NCBI GenBank assembly: GCA_019358985.1 | Contig: JAHHIJ010000003.1 | Location: 210,949-274,948, forward strand | Direction: 5' to 3' | Origin: Tolypothrix brevis GSE-NOS-MK-07-07A | GTDB lineage: Bacteria > Cyanobacteriota > Cyanobacteriia > Cyanobacteriales > Nostocaceae | DNA length: 64,000 nt | In this document: positions 36,211-45,659 of the stretch, piece by piece | Numbering within the stretch: position 1 is the stretch's first letter | Layout of the letters: every line of letters starts with the position of its first letter | Notes under the pieces: generated by a model | What the model was told of the DNA's origin: nothing | Database searches by the model: none | What the model saw: only the letters and a program-made list of their open reading frames with translations | Position numbers and translations under genes: made by a program

Positions 36211-39048
36211 ATGAGAAGAAAACGGTGGGGATTTATTGTAGGGGTACGACGTTTTATAAAGAATAAACTTTTTGCAGAAGTTAGGAAAAAACGTCACAAA
36301 AAACCTTTCCCCCTTCGCCTCTTTTTTGTTGCGTTGTTTATCACTTGGGTGATAATTTCATCACCAGTGTTTTCTCAAGGGCAACCGGCAAATGGTCAAG
36401 TATTGATTGAACAAGGTCGAAAACTCTATGAGGCTGGAGAGTTATCGACAGCGGTGATGATTTTGCAGCAAGCAGCTTCTTCTTTGGGAACTCAAGGAGA
36501 TAAACTAGGAGAAGCGATCGCTTTAAGTAATCTCTCATTAGCCTTTAAACAACTTGGACAGTGGGAAAAAGCAGAAATAGCGATCGCACAAAGTCTGCAA
36601 ATCTTAACAACCTCAAAAAATACCCCAAATTCCGCATCAGTTTTCGCGCAAACATTAGAAATCCAAGGAAATCTGCAATTAGAACTAGGTAAACCAGAAC
36701 TTGCTTTAGACACATGGAAACAAGCTGAAAATATCTATGGGAAAATAGGTGATGAAGTTGGTAAAACTCGTAGTCTGATTAACCAAAGCATTGCCCAACA
36801 AGCTTTAGGGAAATACCTACTGTCTCGGATGACATTAGAGCAGATGTACTCCCGTCTAGAAAAGCAACCAGACTCATTGGTTAAAGCTACCGCTTTACGC
36901 AGCCTGGGTGATGTGGTGCAATTAATTGGTAATTTAGAACTATCGTTAAAAGTTTTGCTCGAAAGTCGGGACATAGCCGAAAAATTACAATCTCCTCCAG
37001 AAATAAGCGCTGCTTTGCTCAGTTTAGGTAACATTTACGCAACTTTAGGTAAGAGAGAATCGCACCACGATACTACAACTGTTGAAGAGTATACGCCCCT
37101 TTACTATTTAAGCACATCTGTTTTCACTAAAAGCCCAGGAGCTATCAAATTTTACCAACAAGCAGCGCAATATTATTCGGAAGCTGCTAACACATCTACT
37201 TCACCATTTGGACAAATCCAAGCACAACTAAATCGAGTGAGTATGTTGTTGGAACTACAAAAATGGTCGCAAGCACAACAATTATCGTCTGAGATACAGT
37301 TAAAGCTGACAAAAATACCACCCAGCAAGACGACGATTTCTGCTCAAATTAACTTAGCTCAGAGTTTGGTATACTTAAAACAAGCTACTAATGCAGAGAT
37401 TCCGTCGTGGAAAGAAATTGCTCAAAGTTTGGCAACAGCGATTCAACAAGCTAAAAGCATTGACGATAAGCGTTCCGAAGCTTATGCTCTCGGTGCCCTT
37501 GGTGGATTGTATCTGAAAACTCAAGATATACCTAACGCGCAGAAGTTGACCCAGCAAGCTTTGATACAAGCTCAGGCAATTAAAGCTAAGGATATTGCTT
37601 ATCTTTGGCAATGGCAATTAGGACAGATACTCAAAATTAAAGGTGATATTTCTGAGGCGATCGCGTTCTATACTCAAGCTGTAGATAGTCTAAAATTTTT
37701 ACGCAATGATTTGATTACCCTAAATCCAGATGTGCAATTTAGCTTTCGGGATAATGTCGAACCTGTGTATCGGCAATTAGTTGATTTACTCTTGCAACCC
37801 GTAGGAGGGAGGGGGGGACAAGAGGACAAGGGGACAAGGGGACAAGGGGGACAAGGGGAGGGGGCGAATATTTCTTCTTTACCCTTTACCCCTCCTCAAT
37901 TTTCAGTTAGTCAAGATAACTTAAAGCAAGCGCGAAATGTGATTGAAGGTTTGCAATTAAGTGAACTAGAAAACTTTTTTCGAGAAGCTTGTTTAGAAGC
38001 GAAACCAAAACAAATTGATGACGTAGTTGACAAAATTGATCCAACAGCGGCAGTTATTTATCCGCTGATTTTAAAAGACCGTATAGAAATTATTCTTAAG
38101 TTACCAAATCAAGCTAAACTTAGCCACTATACAACTTACAAAGAGGCAAAAGAAGTTGAACTAAACCTAGATAAATTAGGGCAATTTCTTAGAGAACCCG
38201 ACCGGATTAATGATGTTCAGAAACTTTCCCAACAACTGTATGGTTGGTTAATTCAACCATTGGAAGTTGATTTAGCTCAGATGAACATAAAAACCTTAGT
38301 ATTCGTCCTAGATGGTTCTTTGCGAAATATTCCTATGGGTGTTCTTTATGACGGGAAACAAAAACAATATTTAATCCAAAAGTATGCGATCGCTTTAGCT
38401 CCTGGTTTGCAACTTATTGACCCCAAACCTTTCCAACGACGAGAATTAAATGTTTTAATTGCTGGAGTTAGCGAACAACGTCAAATCGAAGGTCGCTCAT
38501 TTGCTCCACTCAAGAACGTGGTAGTGGAATTACAGAAAGTTCAGTCATCGATACCCAAAAGTCAAGAACTTATAAATCGCACTTTTACAGAAAAAAATGT
38601 CCAAAATCAGATTAAACAAGCGCCATTTAGTATAGTTCACATAGCGACTCATGGTGAGTTTAGTTCTAACGCCGAGAAAACCTTTATTCTCACTTGGGAA
38701 CAGCTGTTGAAAGTCAAAGATTTTGATAACTTATTGCGACTTCGTAATAGAAGCGATCGCGCAATTGAATTACTTGTCCTCAGTGCTTGTCAAACCGCTA
38801 GTGGTGACAAGCGAGCTACCTTAGGGTTAGCGGGAATAGCCGTGCGAGCAGGCACCCGCAGTACTTTAGCAACTTTATGGTCGGTAGAAGACCAATCAAC
38901 TGCCGAATTAATGAATCTATTTTATCAAGAGTTAGCACAAGGCAAAACTAAAGCCGAAGCTCTGCGTCACGCTCAACTTGCTTTATTAGTTAAATATCAA
39001 ACTCCTTATTTTTGGGTGCCTTATGTTTTAGTGGGAAATTGGCTTTAG
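36211..39048 (+). CDS. TPR-CHAT protein with signal anchor
   Basis: 945 residues; GGAG precedes ATG 36211. A long basic N-region leads into a signal/anchor (LRLFFVALFITWVIISSPVFSQ), so the body is probably periplasmic. Residues about 60-520 are TPR-type helical repeats (LIEQGRKLYEAGELSTAVMIL, ALSNLSLAFKQLGQWEKAEIAI...). A CHAT peptidase domain fills about 600-945, with His814 in SIVHIATHGEFS and Cys860 in LVLSACQTASGD, ending QTPYFWVPYVLVGNW as typical. A Gly/Arg-rich linker at about 531-548 is encoded by a GGGGACAA-type tandem repeat. It is next to the haemagglutinin exoprotein, a plausible substrate or partner, which is inference. Confidence 0.9.
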   Translation: MRRKRWGFIVGVRRFIKNKLFAEVRKKRHKKPFPLRLFFVALFITWVIISSPVFSQGQPANGQVLIEQGRKLYEAGELSTAVMILQQAASSLGTQGDKLGEAIALSNLSLAFKQLGQWEKAEIAIAQSLQILTTSKNTPNSASVFAQTLEIQGNLQLELGKPELALDTWKQAENIYGKIGDEVGKTRSLINQSIAQQALGKYLLSRMTLEQMYSRLEKQPDSLVKATALRSLGDVVQLIGNLELSLKVLLESRDIAEKLQSPPEISAALLSLGNIYATLGKRESHHDTTTVEEYTPLYYLSTSVFTKSPGAIKFYQQAAQYYSEAANTSTSPFGQIQAQLNRVSMLLELQKWSQAQQLSSEIQLKLTKIPPSKTTISAQINLAQSLVYLKQATNAEIPSWKEIAQSLATAIQQAKSIDDKRSEAYALGALGGLYLKTQDIPNAQKLTQQALIQAQAIKAKDIAYLWQWQLGQILKIKGDISEAIAFYTQAVDSLKFLRNDLITLNPDVQFSFRDNVEPVYRQLVDLLLQPVGGRGGQEDKGTRGQGGQGEGANISSLPFTPPQFSVSQDNLKQARNVIEGLQLSELENFFREACLEAKPKQIDDVVDKIDPTAAVIYPLILKDRIEIILKLPNQAKLSHYTTYKEAKEVELNLDKLGQFLREPDRINDVQKLSQQLYGWLIQPLEVDLAQMNIKTLVFVLDGSLRNIPMGVLYDGKQKQYLIQKYAIALAPGLQLIDPKPFQRRELNVLIAGVSEQRQIEGRSFAPLKNVVVELQKVQSSIPKSQELINRTFTEKNVQNQIKQAPFSIVHIATHGEFSSNAEKTFILTWEQLLKVKDFDNLLRLRNRSDRAIELLVLSACQTASGDKRATLGLAGIAVRAGTRSTLATLWSVEDQSTAELMNLFYQELAQGKTKAEALRHAQLALLVKYQTPYFWVPYVLVGNWL
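37801..37866 (+). repeat. In-frame GGGGACAA-type tandem repeat inside CHAT gene
   Basis: GGACAAG units repeat about five times with poly-G spacers, encoding GGRGGQEDKGTRGQGGQGEG between the TPR and CHAT parts. It has the same character as the insert in ggt. Confidence 0.88.
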
Positions 39049-39064
39049 ATGGGCAATTGGTAAT

Positions 39065-39138
39065 TAGACAACCGATGTGGAAATTAATTATACGCTAACT
39101 AAAACCCTTGATGAGACGTAGCATTGCTACGTCTCTAC
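39065..39138. repeat. Decayed composite element
   Basis: Left end TAGACA at 39064, AAATTAATTATACGC interior, palindrome with TAGCATTGCTA core at 39112-39138; the right end is missing. It lies between convergent genes. Confidence 0.75.
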
Positions 39139-39170
39139 ATGTATTTCATAACAACACAATCTGCTGTAAC

Positions 39171-39920
39171 TTAAGGGTAGCTTTTCACTTCTCCGACAAT
39201 CGGTTGTTGGGCTAAATTCTCCAAGTCAACATCTCGCAATAAATTAGCCCAATCATTAATCAAGACGGTATTTTTAGGTTCAGCCAAATGAAGTTTAGCT
39301 AACTCGGTTAAAGCTGAATACCAAATACCATTTTTAGCATAAATAGCAATGCGCGATCGCGGTGTATTATCTACTTGCAAAAGTCTCTCCAAATCTGGTT
39401 TAAGCGCTTCTCTTTGCACCCATCCCCGCACAAATACTGGGTTAGATAAATTTTGCTGACTACAGTAAATTTTAAAGTACCACTGATAGCTTTTGTTAAG
39501 TTCTAAGGTGACTGTAGATGGTACGCTGACGCTAACTATCCCTGCTGTTTCCGGCAGCTTAAAAGAAGTTCGGTAAACATCATTGTTTGCCTCATCCTGC
39601 AACGCAAACTCACCCCCGGATGTATTCTTAAACTGATAAGGGACAAAAAACCAAAAGGTAGGATGTTCCTCAACCGTTAAACCGGGATTGGAAGTGGGTA
39701 TTAAGGCAGTAACTGGCACTTTCACCGGTGGACATTCTCCCCGACTTCCTGTTCCTACCCTTTTAGAAGGTCTGCCTCGACTTGATCCATCTACTTCTTT
39801 TTGATTGAAACGAATTTCTATATTAGATGAATCGAAATATGCCATAACTGGCATCATATAGGTGATGCACAGCGATGTCAAAATAATGGTATATGCATGT
39901 TTTATTTTTTTATTAATCAT
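39171..39920 (-). CDS. DUF928 family exported protein
   Basis: 249 residues with an N-terminal hydrophobic signal (YTIILTSLCITYMMPVMAYF). The core matches DUF928: PPVKVPVTALIPTSNPGLTVEEHPTFWFFVPYQF, FKLPETAGIVSVSVPS, LELNKSYQWYFKIYCSQQ, VFVRGWVQRE and YAKNGIWYSALTELAKL, then LLRDVDLENLAQQPI. DUF928 proteins are cyanobacterial, usually exported, and recur beside CHASE2, CHAT and haemagglutinin genes; function unknown. It lies 186 bases (repeats) after the CHAT-CHASE2 gene on the same strand, so it probably ends that operon. Confidence 0.88.
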   Translation of the reverse strand: MINKKIKHAYTIILTSLCITYMMPVMAYFDSSNIEIRFNQKEVDGSSRGRPSKRVGTGSRGECPPVKVPVTALIPTSNPGLTVEEHPTFWFFVPYQFKNTSGGEFALQDEANNDVYRTSFKLPETAGIVSVSVPSTVTLELNKSYQWYFKIYCSQQNLSNPVFVRGWVQREALKPDLERLLQVDNTPRSRIAIYAKNGIWYSALTELAKLHLAEPKNTVLINDWANLLRDVDLENLAQQPIVGEVKSYP

Positions 39921-39932
39921 TAGTCACCTAAG

Positions 39933-40037
39933 TTAAAAGTCAAAGGTTAAAGGTCAAGGGTCAAGGGTCAAGCGTTAAGGCTTAATGGTCAAAGGTTAAG
40001 GCTTAATGTTCAAGCGTTAAGGCTTAATGTTCAAGCT
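39933..40037. repeat. Heptamer-type tandem repeats (GGTCAAAGGTTAAGGCTTAAT)
   Basis: Variants of GTCAAGGG, GGTTAAGGCTTAATG and TTCAAGCGTTAAGGCTTAAT alternate over about 100 bases between the CHAT-CHASE2 and DUF928 genes. This is a short-tandem-repeat tract of the kind common in Nostocales. Confidence 0.9.
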
Positions 40038-40106
40038 TTTTCACTATTTTAAAATCGCCAAAAAGTCTGCTCTATAAGCTTTTTGACTTTTGACTTCACG
40101 GCGGTA

Positions 40107-42467
40107 CTAGTCTTTAGTGTATAGTGTCACGATTAGACTACAAGTAACAAAAACCAAGGCTGAGGGTACAAGCGGTATCCATACCCCTTGTATGAATATA
40201 TAAAGGCAAACTCCATATAAAATAATCAAACCGCAGGCGATCGCTATTCCTAAGTGTAATGGTGAGCGAAAGTACCAAGCAATTATACCTCCGACCATAG
40301 ACCAACACCAGACCCAAATAACTTCACCCCATTTCGGCAAGACTGATAATAATGGTCTGCGATCCAACACAGCACTGAGAATGTGACTTACCATATGCGC
40401 TTGAACGACTATCCCTGACATCTTTTGGTAGGGCATTTTTTGCGCGCTGTAGGGAGTAGACCAATAGTCATGAAAGCTTTCCGCAGTGGTGCCAATCATG
40501 ACAATGCGATCGCGCACTAAATCTGGCTTAAGTTCATTGTTGAGAACTTGTTTAAGTGTAACTTGTGGAGCAATTTCAGGTGAAGAACGCCAGTTTAACA
40601 GCATTTGATGACCTGAATAATCAATTCCGTGATAACCTCCGCTGTTTTCCTCCAAGCTTTTCAAGACGACATTGCCAAACTGAAAGTTTTTTTCGGGATT
40701 AAGTTGTGGTATAATTCCCAAATCAGCCAAGTAACGGCTAGCTAAACGAAAGCTCAAAGATTTGTCGGTTAAACAAGGAAGTGCTGGTGTCATCGCCAAT
40801 AATTGTCGGCGGATAATGCCGTCGGGATCGTTTAAAACATCGCTAAATCCTTGGCGTTGCAAACTCACTTCTGGAGGTGCAGGGATACCAGGGTTTTTGT
40901 CATCTTCACTGGTTTTGCAGATTGCGAAAAAGCGATCGCTATTTTTCATTATCTTGGCTAAATCTGGATAATCTGCGCTGACTGAATTTTCGCGATAAAT
41001 ATCCAAGCCGATGGCACTCGGTTTAAACTCTTCTAATTTTCTCACAACGAGTGCCAAAGTTTTGTCTGATAATGAGCCTCCACCTCTTTCCTTGGGGGGT
41101 TGATCGCGAACATCAGCTTCGGTAACACCAACCACTAAGATGCGTTGATCTTGTGCTTCATAAGGACGCGATCGCATAACATGATCGAAAGACATGAGTT
41201 CTGACGACTGCAAAACACCAAGCGATCGCATTCCAATTATCAAAGCGGTTACCAACAAGCTGACTTGAAAAACCATCAGTAGAATACGTCGGCTTGGAAG
41301 GGATTTGCGGGTAGAAGTCAGAATCGGTTTTTGCCAAACTAGCGGGGAAGAGGATGGATTCTGACACATCACAGGTAACCAACTAGCACAGGGAAACTCA
41401 TTTTCTAAACCTTGCAACCGATCTTGTGCTTCTCGCACTGCTAAGTAGAAAGACTCACCATCAGCAAATGCTGTGAGAAAATGCTTCAAAAATTCTTGTG
41501 CGACTAAATCCGGCACAGGTTCCCGCATGACAATCATTTGCGGAATCTGCAAAGAAGCTAAATTCCGCGCCAATCCCAGCCCATCGCAGGAGTTAAAAAT
41601 AGCTAAACGTAACCCGCGAGCGATCGCAGCTTTCAGCGCATTTTTCAACTGGGCGATCGTCAGACAATCAGTTTTGTTAATATGAATTCGTCCGGTTTTT
41701 CGATCCTCGTTCCCTGACTCTGCCTGGGAATATTCAGTTGAACCATGTCCCGCAAAAAAGAGAATATCCCAACCCTGTTTATCCCACAACCATTTATCTA
41801 ACTCTTGTCGTTGTGGCTCTACGAGAAAAACTGTTTCAGCACCTGGCAATTCTTCTAAAATTGCTCTATCTTTTTGTACATCAATTCCTTCACTATTACC
41901 AATAATCGCTAATATTCTTAACTTATTCCCTGGATTTTTAGGTAATGGCTTAACTTGTTCAATTTCCGCTGCACTGATGCCAACAATACTTGATTGATAA
42001 TCTTCAAAAAAATTCCACAGATGCCAAGGAAGCCGTTTCACCTCTTCGTCTTCTGTTACCAAAATTACCCTAATTTCATCATTAGGAGCTAATGTTGTGC
42101 GTAATTTTTGGTCAATATTGCGAAATGCCTCGGACTTCAGCCAAGTATTAATTCCCTTAGATAAATCATCACATAAATTAATAAAATCCACCGAGGAAAT
42201 ATTCGTTACATCCTCTTCATCTATTTCAATTTCTTCATCTTCTTTATTTATGTATCTCCGCCAACTTAAACTAGGATAAAGCGCTTCATAGAGCAACTGA
42301 TAAAGTAACTGCCAACGCCTGTAGAGTTGCCAAAGCGACGATGCCGGTGGTAAGCTGCCTGTATGCATGGCAATGGGATTGCCTTCTTCCCATAGCTGAA
42401 CTGTCACCGAGGGAAAGCCTCGCTTTAAGTCACCTTTTCCCAAATTCAATACAACTAATTTACTCAT
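40107..42467 (-). CDS. CHAT-CHASE2 membrane sensor protein
   Basis: 786 residues. The cytosolic N-terminal part ends in a CHAT domain with His241 in DILFFAGHGS and Cys294 in AIFNSCDGLG. A membrane span near 393-415 (RRILLMVFQVSLLVTALIIGM) leads to an extracytoplasmic CHASE2 sensor (SFDHVMRSRPYEAQDQRILVVGVTEADV ... IGLDIYRENSV ... GIDYSGHQMLLNWRS ... DRIVMIGTTAESFHDYWSTP), closed by about three C-terminal spans. This suggests an outside signal controlling a cytosolic caspase-like peptidase. It starts 20 bases after the DUF1822 stop, so it belongs to the sigma-like/DUF1822 operon. Confidence 0.9.
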   Translation of the reverse strand: MSKLVVLNLGKGDLKRGFPSVTVQLWEEGNPIAMHTGSLPPASSLWQLYRRWQLLYQLLYEALYPSLSWRRYINKEDEEIEIDEEDVTNISSVDFINLCDDLSKGINTWLKSEAFRNIDQKLRTTLAPNDEIRVILVTEDEEVKRLPWHLWNFFEDYQSSIVGISAAEIEQVKPLPKNPGNKLRILAIIGNSEGIDVQKDRAILEELPGAETVFLVEPQRQELDKWLWDKQGWDILFFAGHGSTEYSQAESGNEDRKTGRIHINKTDCLTIAQLKNALKAAIARGLRLAIFNSCDGLGLARNLASLQIPQMIVMREPVPDLVAQEFLKHFLTAFADGESFYLAVREAQDRLQGLENEFPCASWLPVMCQNPSSSPLVWQKPILTSTRKSLPSRRILLMVFQVSLLVTALIIGMRSLGVLQSSELMSFDHVMRSRPYEAQDQRILVVGVTEADVRDQPPKERGGGSLSDKTLALVVRKLEEFKPSAIGLDIYRENSVSADYPDLAKIMKNSDRFFAICKTSEDDKNPGIPAPPEVSLQRQGFSDVLNDPDGIIRRQLLAMTPALPCLTDKSLSFRLASRYLADLGIIPQLNPEKNFQFGNVVLKSLEENSGGYHGIDYSGHQMLLNWRSSPEIAPQVTLKQVLNNELKPDLVRDRIVMIGTTAESFHDYWSTPYSAQKMPYQKMSGIVVQAHMVSHILSAVLDRRPLLSVLPKWGEVIWVWCWSMVGGIIAWYFRSPLHLGIAIACGLIILYGVCLYIFIQGVWIPLVPSALVFVTCSLIVTLYTKD

Positions 42468-42487
42468 GCCTGGAAATTAAGCAGCGC

Positions 42488-43693
42488 TTAAAGCACAAAG
42501 TCTTCTTGAATACTGATATCACCAAAAACTATTTTAATACTAAATTTCTTTCCAGGATAAGATTTAAATTTCTTTAATTGAATCAAATGATCGTGATTTC
42601 TTGATTCTACTTCCTGGAGAATTTTCCCTGATTCCGAGAGCAAAAGCAGTCTGAGATGGGGTATCAAGTAAATTTCTTCATTTGCTGGATGCAGTTGCAC
42701 ACGAATACTTATTTTTTCATCCAACTCTGATGTTAAACCCAGTAGCAGCACAACGGAAGTACCACCCAATTGCATCCCCAAATCAATTAACTTAGCTCGC
42801 TTGACACGGAGGTCATTCAACATCACATCAGTTCTAAATTGAACGGCTAAAGTTTTCTGTTGTGAGCTAATAACCGTATCAAAAGATTGCCAACCCACTT
42901 CAAAGATATTTTCAAACCATTGGCTCAAATTATTTGCTAATTGATTGTTATTTATTTTTTCTAGCCGTCGATGATAGAGACGCTGCCGATATTCCTCCAC
43001 TGCTAGTAATGCTCCCCACATTTCAAAAGGTACGTCTAAGCGAGGTGAATAAAAGGTGAACTTACTTAGTTGATCTAATAACTTCTCTACTTGTGTAGTT
43101 GATATCGATAAAGGTTCTATTTCTAGTTTCTCAACAGGGCAAACTTCTCGTGCTACCCACATCACATTCAAATCTGTAATTAAATCTTCTACATCCAAAG
43201 AGTAAGTTTGATCCAAAGAATCATATTTAGCTTCCTTCCTGATTTGTTGATGAGTCGCGTATCCCCATACCCCAAACCAGCGTTCTTCCAAGTTTAATTC
43301 CACAGCTAAATAATAATTACCTGCCCAGTTAGGAATATCAACCCATTCTTGGGGAATCCGCAACTCTTGAAAATTACTTTTATCGGTAGGAATTAGCACT
43401 ACTTTAGTATCACCGATGGTTAGCATTGTCCCATTTACGACTTCCCAGACGCTGGCTAGCTGCTCGTCATCTAGCCAAACATTGATAGTTTCTCGCAAAT
43501 CGGGGTCTTCTTTCAACCAAGCACAAAAAATATGCAAACACAGATTATTAAGGTAGGCATTCCAACTGCCAGATGTATGAGAATAAGGCTTTTGTTTAGA
43601 TAATCGCCATGCGTGTTCTTGTGCTTGATCTGATATTTCTAACCATAATCTTTCTGGATAAATTATCATTAATTCATTTAAGTCAGATGTCAT
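42488..43693 (-). CDS. DUF1822 family protein
   Basis: 401 residues, cytosolic, no membrane segment. DUF1822-like features are the opening IYPERLWLEISDQAQEHAWRLSKQ, a central GWQSFDTVISSQQKTLAVQF and RAKLIDLGMQLGGTSVVLLLGLTSELDEKISIRVQLHP, then LIPHLRLLLLSESGKILQEVESRNHDHLIQL. Proteins of this family are cyanobacterial, of unknown function, and recur next to CHASE2-CHAT and sigma-like genes. Gaps of 6 bases to the sigma-like gene and 20 to CHAT-CHASE2 indicate one transcript. Confidence 0.86.
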   Translation of the reverse strand: MTSDLNELMIIYPERLWLEISDQAQEHAWRLSKQKPYSHTSGSWNAYLNNLCLHIFCAWLKEDPDLRETINVWLDDEQLASVWEVVNGTMLTIGDTKVVLIPTDKSNFQELRIPQEWVDIPNWAGNYYLAVELNLEERWFGVWGYATHQQIRKEAKYDSLDQTYSLDVEDLITDLNVMWVAREVCPVEKLEIEPLSISTTQVEKLLDQLSKFTFYSPRLDVPFEMWGALLAVEEYRQRLYHRRLEKINNNQLANNLSQWFENIFEVGWQSFDTVISSQQKTLAVQFRTDVMLNDLRVKRAKLIDLGMQLGGTSVVLLLGLTSELDEKISIRVQLHPANEEIYLIPHLRLLLLSESGKILQEVESRNHDHLIQLKKFKSYPGKKFSIKIVFGDISIQEDFVL

Positions 43694-43699
43694 CTTAGT

Positions 43700-45265
43700 T
43701 CACCCTTTATTAGCAACATAAAGTTTGCATTTTATCCATTCCTCAACAACAATATCTATTTTAAATTCAACTAAATCTAGAGATTTTGTAGCTAAATTCA
43801 TATTTATTTCTAATTCTTGCTTAAAAGAATTTATTAAATGGTGTTTTATCTCTCGATGCATATTAGGTGCTTCATATAGGTCAATAATCAACGGTTTTAC
43901 TCGTTCCTGTTTCAGCATATTTATTTCATTAGTTAGAGTTAAAAACTTTTTTGAATGATTGCATTGCTGTTCAATTTCATTCAAAGTCGAATATAACAAT
44001 TTTTGACAGAGCGACTGCAAGCACTCAACCATAGCGTCTTTTATTCGTTCAATATCTTTGTCATCATTTAAACAAATTTCTGGGTTAATTTTCTGCCACT
44101 GATTAGCTAAATCTTTTAAAAGATTTTTATTGTATCTTGCTAAGTGACGAGCCACTTGATATTGCTTTTGCAATTCGGGATACTTACTTTTTAAAACAGC
44201 AGCTATTTCAATTTGAGTTAAATTTAATCCTAGCAAAAGTTTCAAGATTATTTGTCCGACTTCTGGCATATTTGAAAATAATTTCCAGATGATAGATTGG
44301 ACTTGTTCTGATGCTTCTTCTTGTAAAAGTGTATCCCAAGGACTAGGTATCAAGTCAGATATAGTATCATATTCCTCCATAGTAAAAAAACGTTTGGTGC
44401 GGTAATTGCGAGCAGCTTTAATGCAAGTTGACAGCATGTCTTGAATTTTCTCTACTGAACTTGCTATAGAAGAATTTAGTTGATTTTGCCGTTGATTGTA
44501 GCGAAAAGTAATTTGGGTTAATTGGGTTTCACTTGGATATTTTAAATTTCTATTGACTAAGCTCTGGTTAGGTTGATAAATTTCATCTAAGCATTGCCAA
44601 ACTAAGCAGTATGATGGAATTTGGTTGTTGTTTATCCCTTGATAAGTTAAAGCTTCTCGCAATTCTTTATTAGTTAAATTTTTTAACAACCCATAATCAG
44701 AAAATTTATCTCTTCTTGCCTCTATATCTTGTCGATAAATTGTATTGTTGACAAAACGTACTAATGCAGTTTTAGCATAACCTTCTATATTGGTCTGCGG
44801 ATGCTCAAAATTAAAATTTCTGAAAAGTTTAGCGGGAGGATTTGCCGCTGAATTAGCTATCTGAAAATATTCTTCTAATGGGTATTTGTGCCGGAGAAAC
44901 TTAAATCTTTGATAACTTTTTTGAGAAGCCCACAAACAAGCTTCTTGTAAGTAAGCTGATAAGTGTCTTCCTGCTATTGAAGAAGATAGTGAGACACAAC
45001 ATTTGCCTGTGGCAGTTTGAATTGGTGTTTGTGTATCTTTGTTGTTCTCTGCTTCTCTACTCTGGGAATGGGATACCTCGATTAAACTTTTCAAAAAATA
45101 TCGTGCCCAAAATTCCTTATTAGCTTCTGGTTCAGACTTGACTAAATGTTTTATACAACGTTCAAGTTCTGGATCTGTGTGCCAAATCAGGTTTCTAGGA
45201 ATATTCGCGTTTCCGAAGCTCAGAAACGTCGAGAACTTTTCCACGATGTCTTCACGTTTTTTCAT
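43700..45265 (-). CDS. Sigma-70-like regulatory protein (atypical)
   Basis: 521 residues; AAGAGG lies about 8 bases before ATG 45265. It resembles the large, diverged sigma-factor-like proteins of cyanobacteria: LQEACLWASQKSYQRFKF, then a part like region 2 (GYAKTALVRFVNNTIYRQDIEARR) and a region 4-like helix-turn-helix (MPEVGQIILKLLLGLNLTQIEIAAVL). The C-terminal 120 residues are helical and may bind a partner. As first gene of the operon it could direct transcription of its own neighbourhood, or have been recruited as a non-sigma adaptor. Sigma activity is inferred, because conserved region 2.4 is weak. Confidence 0.68.
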   Translation of the reverse strand: MKKREDIVEKFSTFLSFGNANIPRNLIWHTDPELERCIKHLVKSEPEANKEFWARYFLKSLIEVSHSQSREAENNKDTQTPIQTATGKCCVSLSSSIAGRHLSAYLQEACLWASQKSYQRFKFLRHKYPLEEYFQIANSAANPPAKLFRNFNFEHPQTNIEGYAKTALVRFVNNTIYRQDIEARRDKFSDYGLLKNLTNKELREALTYQGINNNQIPSYCLVWQCLDEIYQPNQSLVNRNLKYPSETQLTQITFRYNQRQNQLNSSIASSVEKIQDMLSTCIKAARNYRTKRFFTMEEYDTISDLIPSPWDTLLQEEASEQVQSIIWKLFSNMPEVGQIILKLLLGLNLTQIEIAAVLKSKYPELQKQYQVARHLARYNKNLLKDLANQWQKINPEICLNDDKDIERIKDAMVECLQSLCQKLLYSTLNEIEQQCNHSKKFLTLTNEINMLKQERVKPLIIDLYEAPNMHREIKHHLINSFKQELEINMNLATKSLDLVEFKIDIVVEEWIKCKLYVANKG

Positions 45266-45659
45266 GAAGTTTCCTCTTGCTGGTTGTCAACGAGTGTTCA
45301 TAACCTTGTCTGGGATGGTTCTACTTCATTGATGGGACTCACCTAAGGTTAATTATGCACTTAAGCCAGATTTTGAGTAGGGAGGAGGTGGCACTGCTTG
45401 ATTAGACGTAGCACTGCTACGTCTCTACATTCTTTTTCACTCCTATGTCTAATAGACATCGACCGAATTGAACTATGCGTTGCCCCAAACCCTTGATTAG
45501 ACGTAGCACTGCTACGTCTCTACATTGTTTTCTGGAGATGTCTAATGTTCAGATGTTGAAATTTTCAAACTGAGTTTGGGAATTATATATTTAAATAGCA
45601 CCAAAACATCGTCGCTTAAGAGCGATCGCTTTGGGAAGGATTTTATTTTACGCCAACTG
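45266..45659. other. Intergenic region with composite repeats
   Basis: It contains the promoter side of the sigma-like operon and two linked composite elements. The first is a right half (palindrome 45403-45428, right end at 45451); the second is a full 92-bp copy at 45453-45544 with palindrome 45498-45523. They are joined by TAATA. An in-frame TTG at 45576 could extend the kinase downstream, but I place that start at 45660. Confidence 0.78.

Noticed and set aside
45576..45659. TTG start extending the hybrid kinase by 28 residues
   Set aside because: The extension has no family character and precedes the normal short cytosolic lead-in before the first span. ATG 45660 is preferred, though support is modest.
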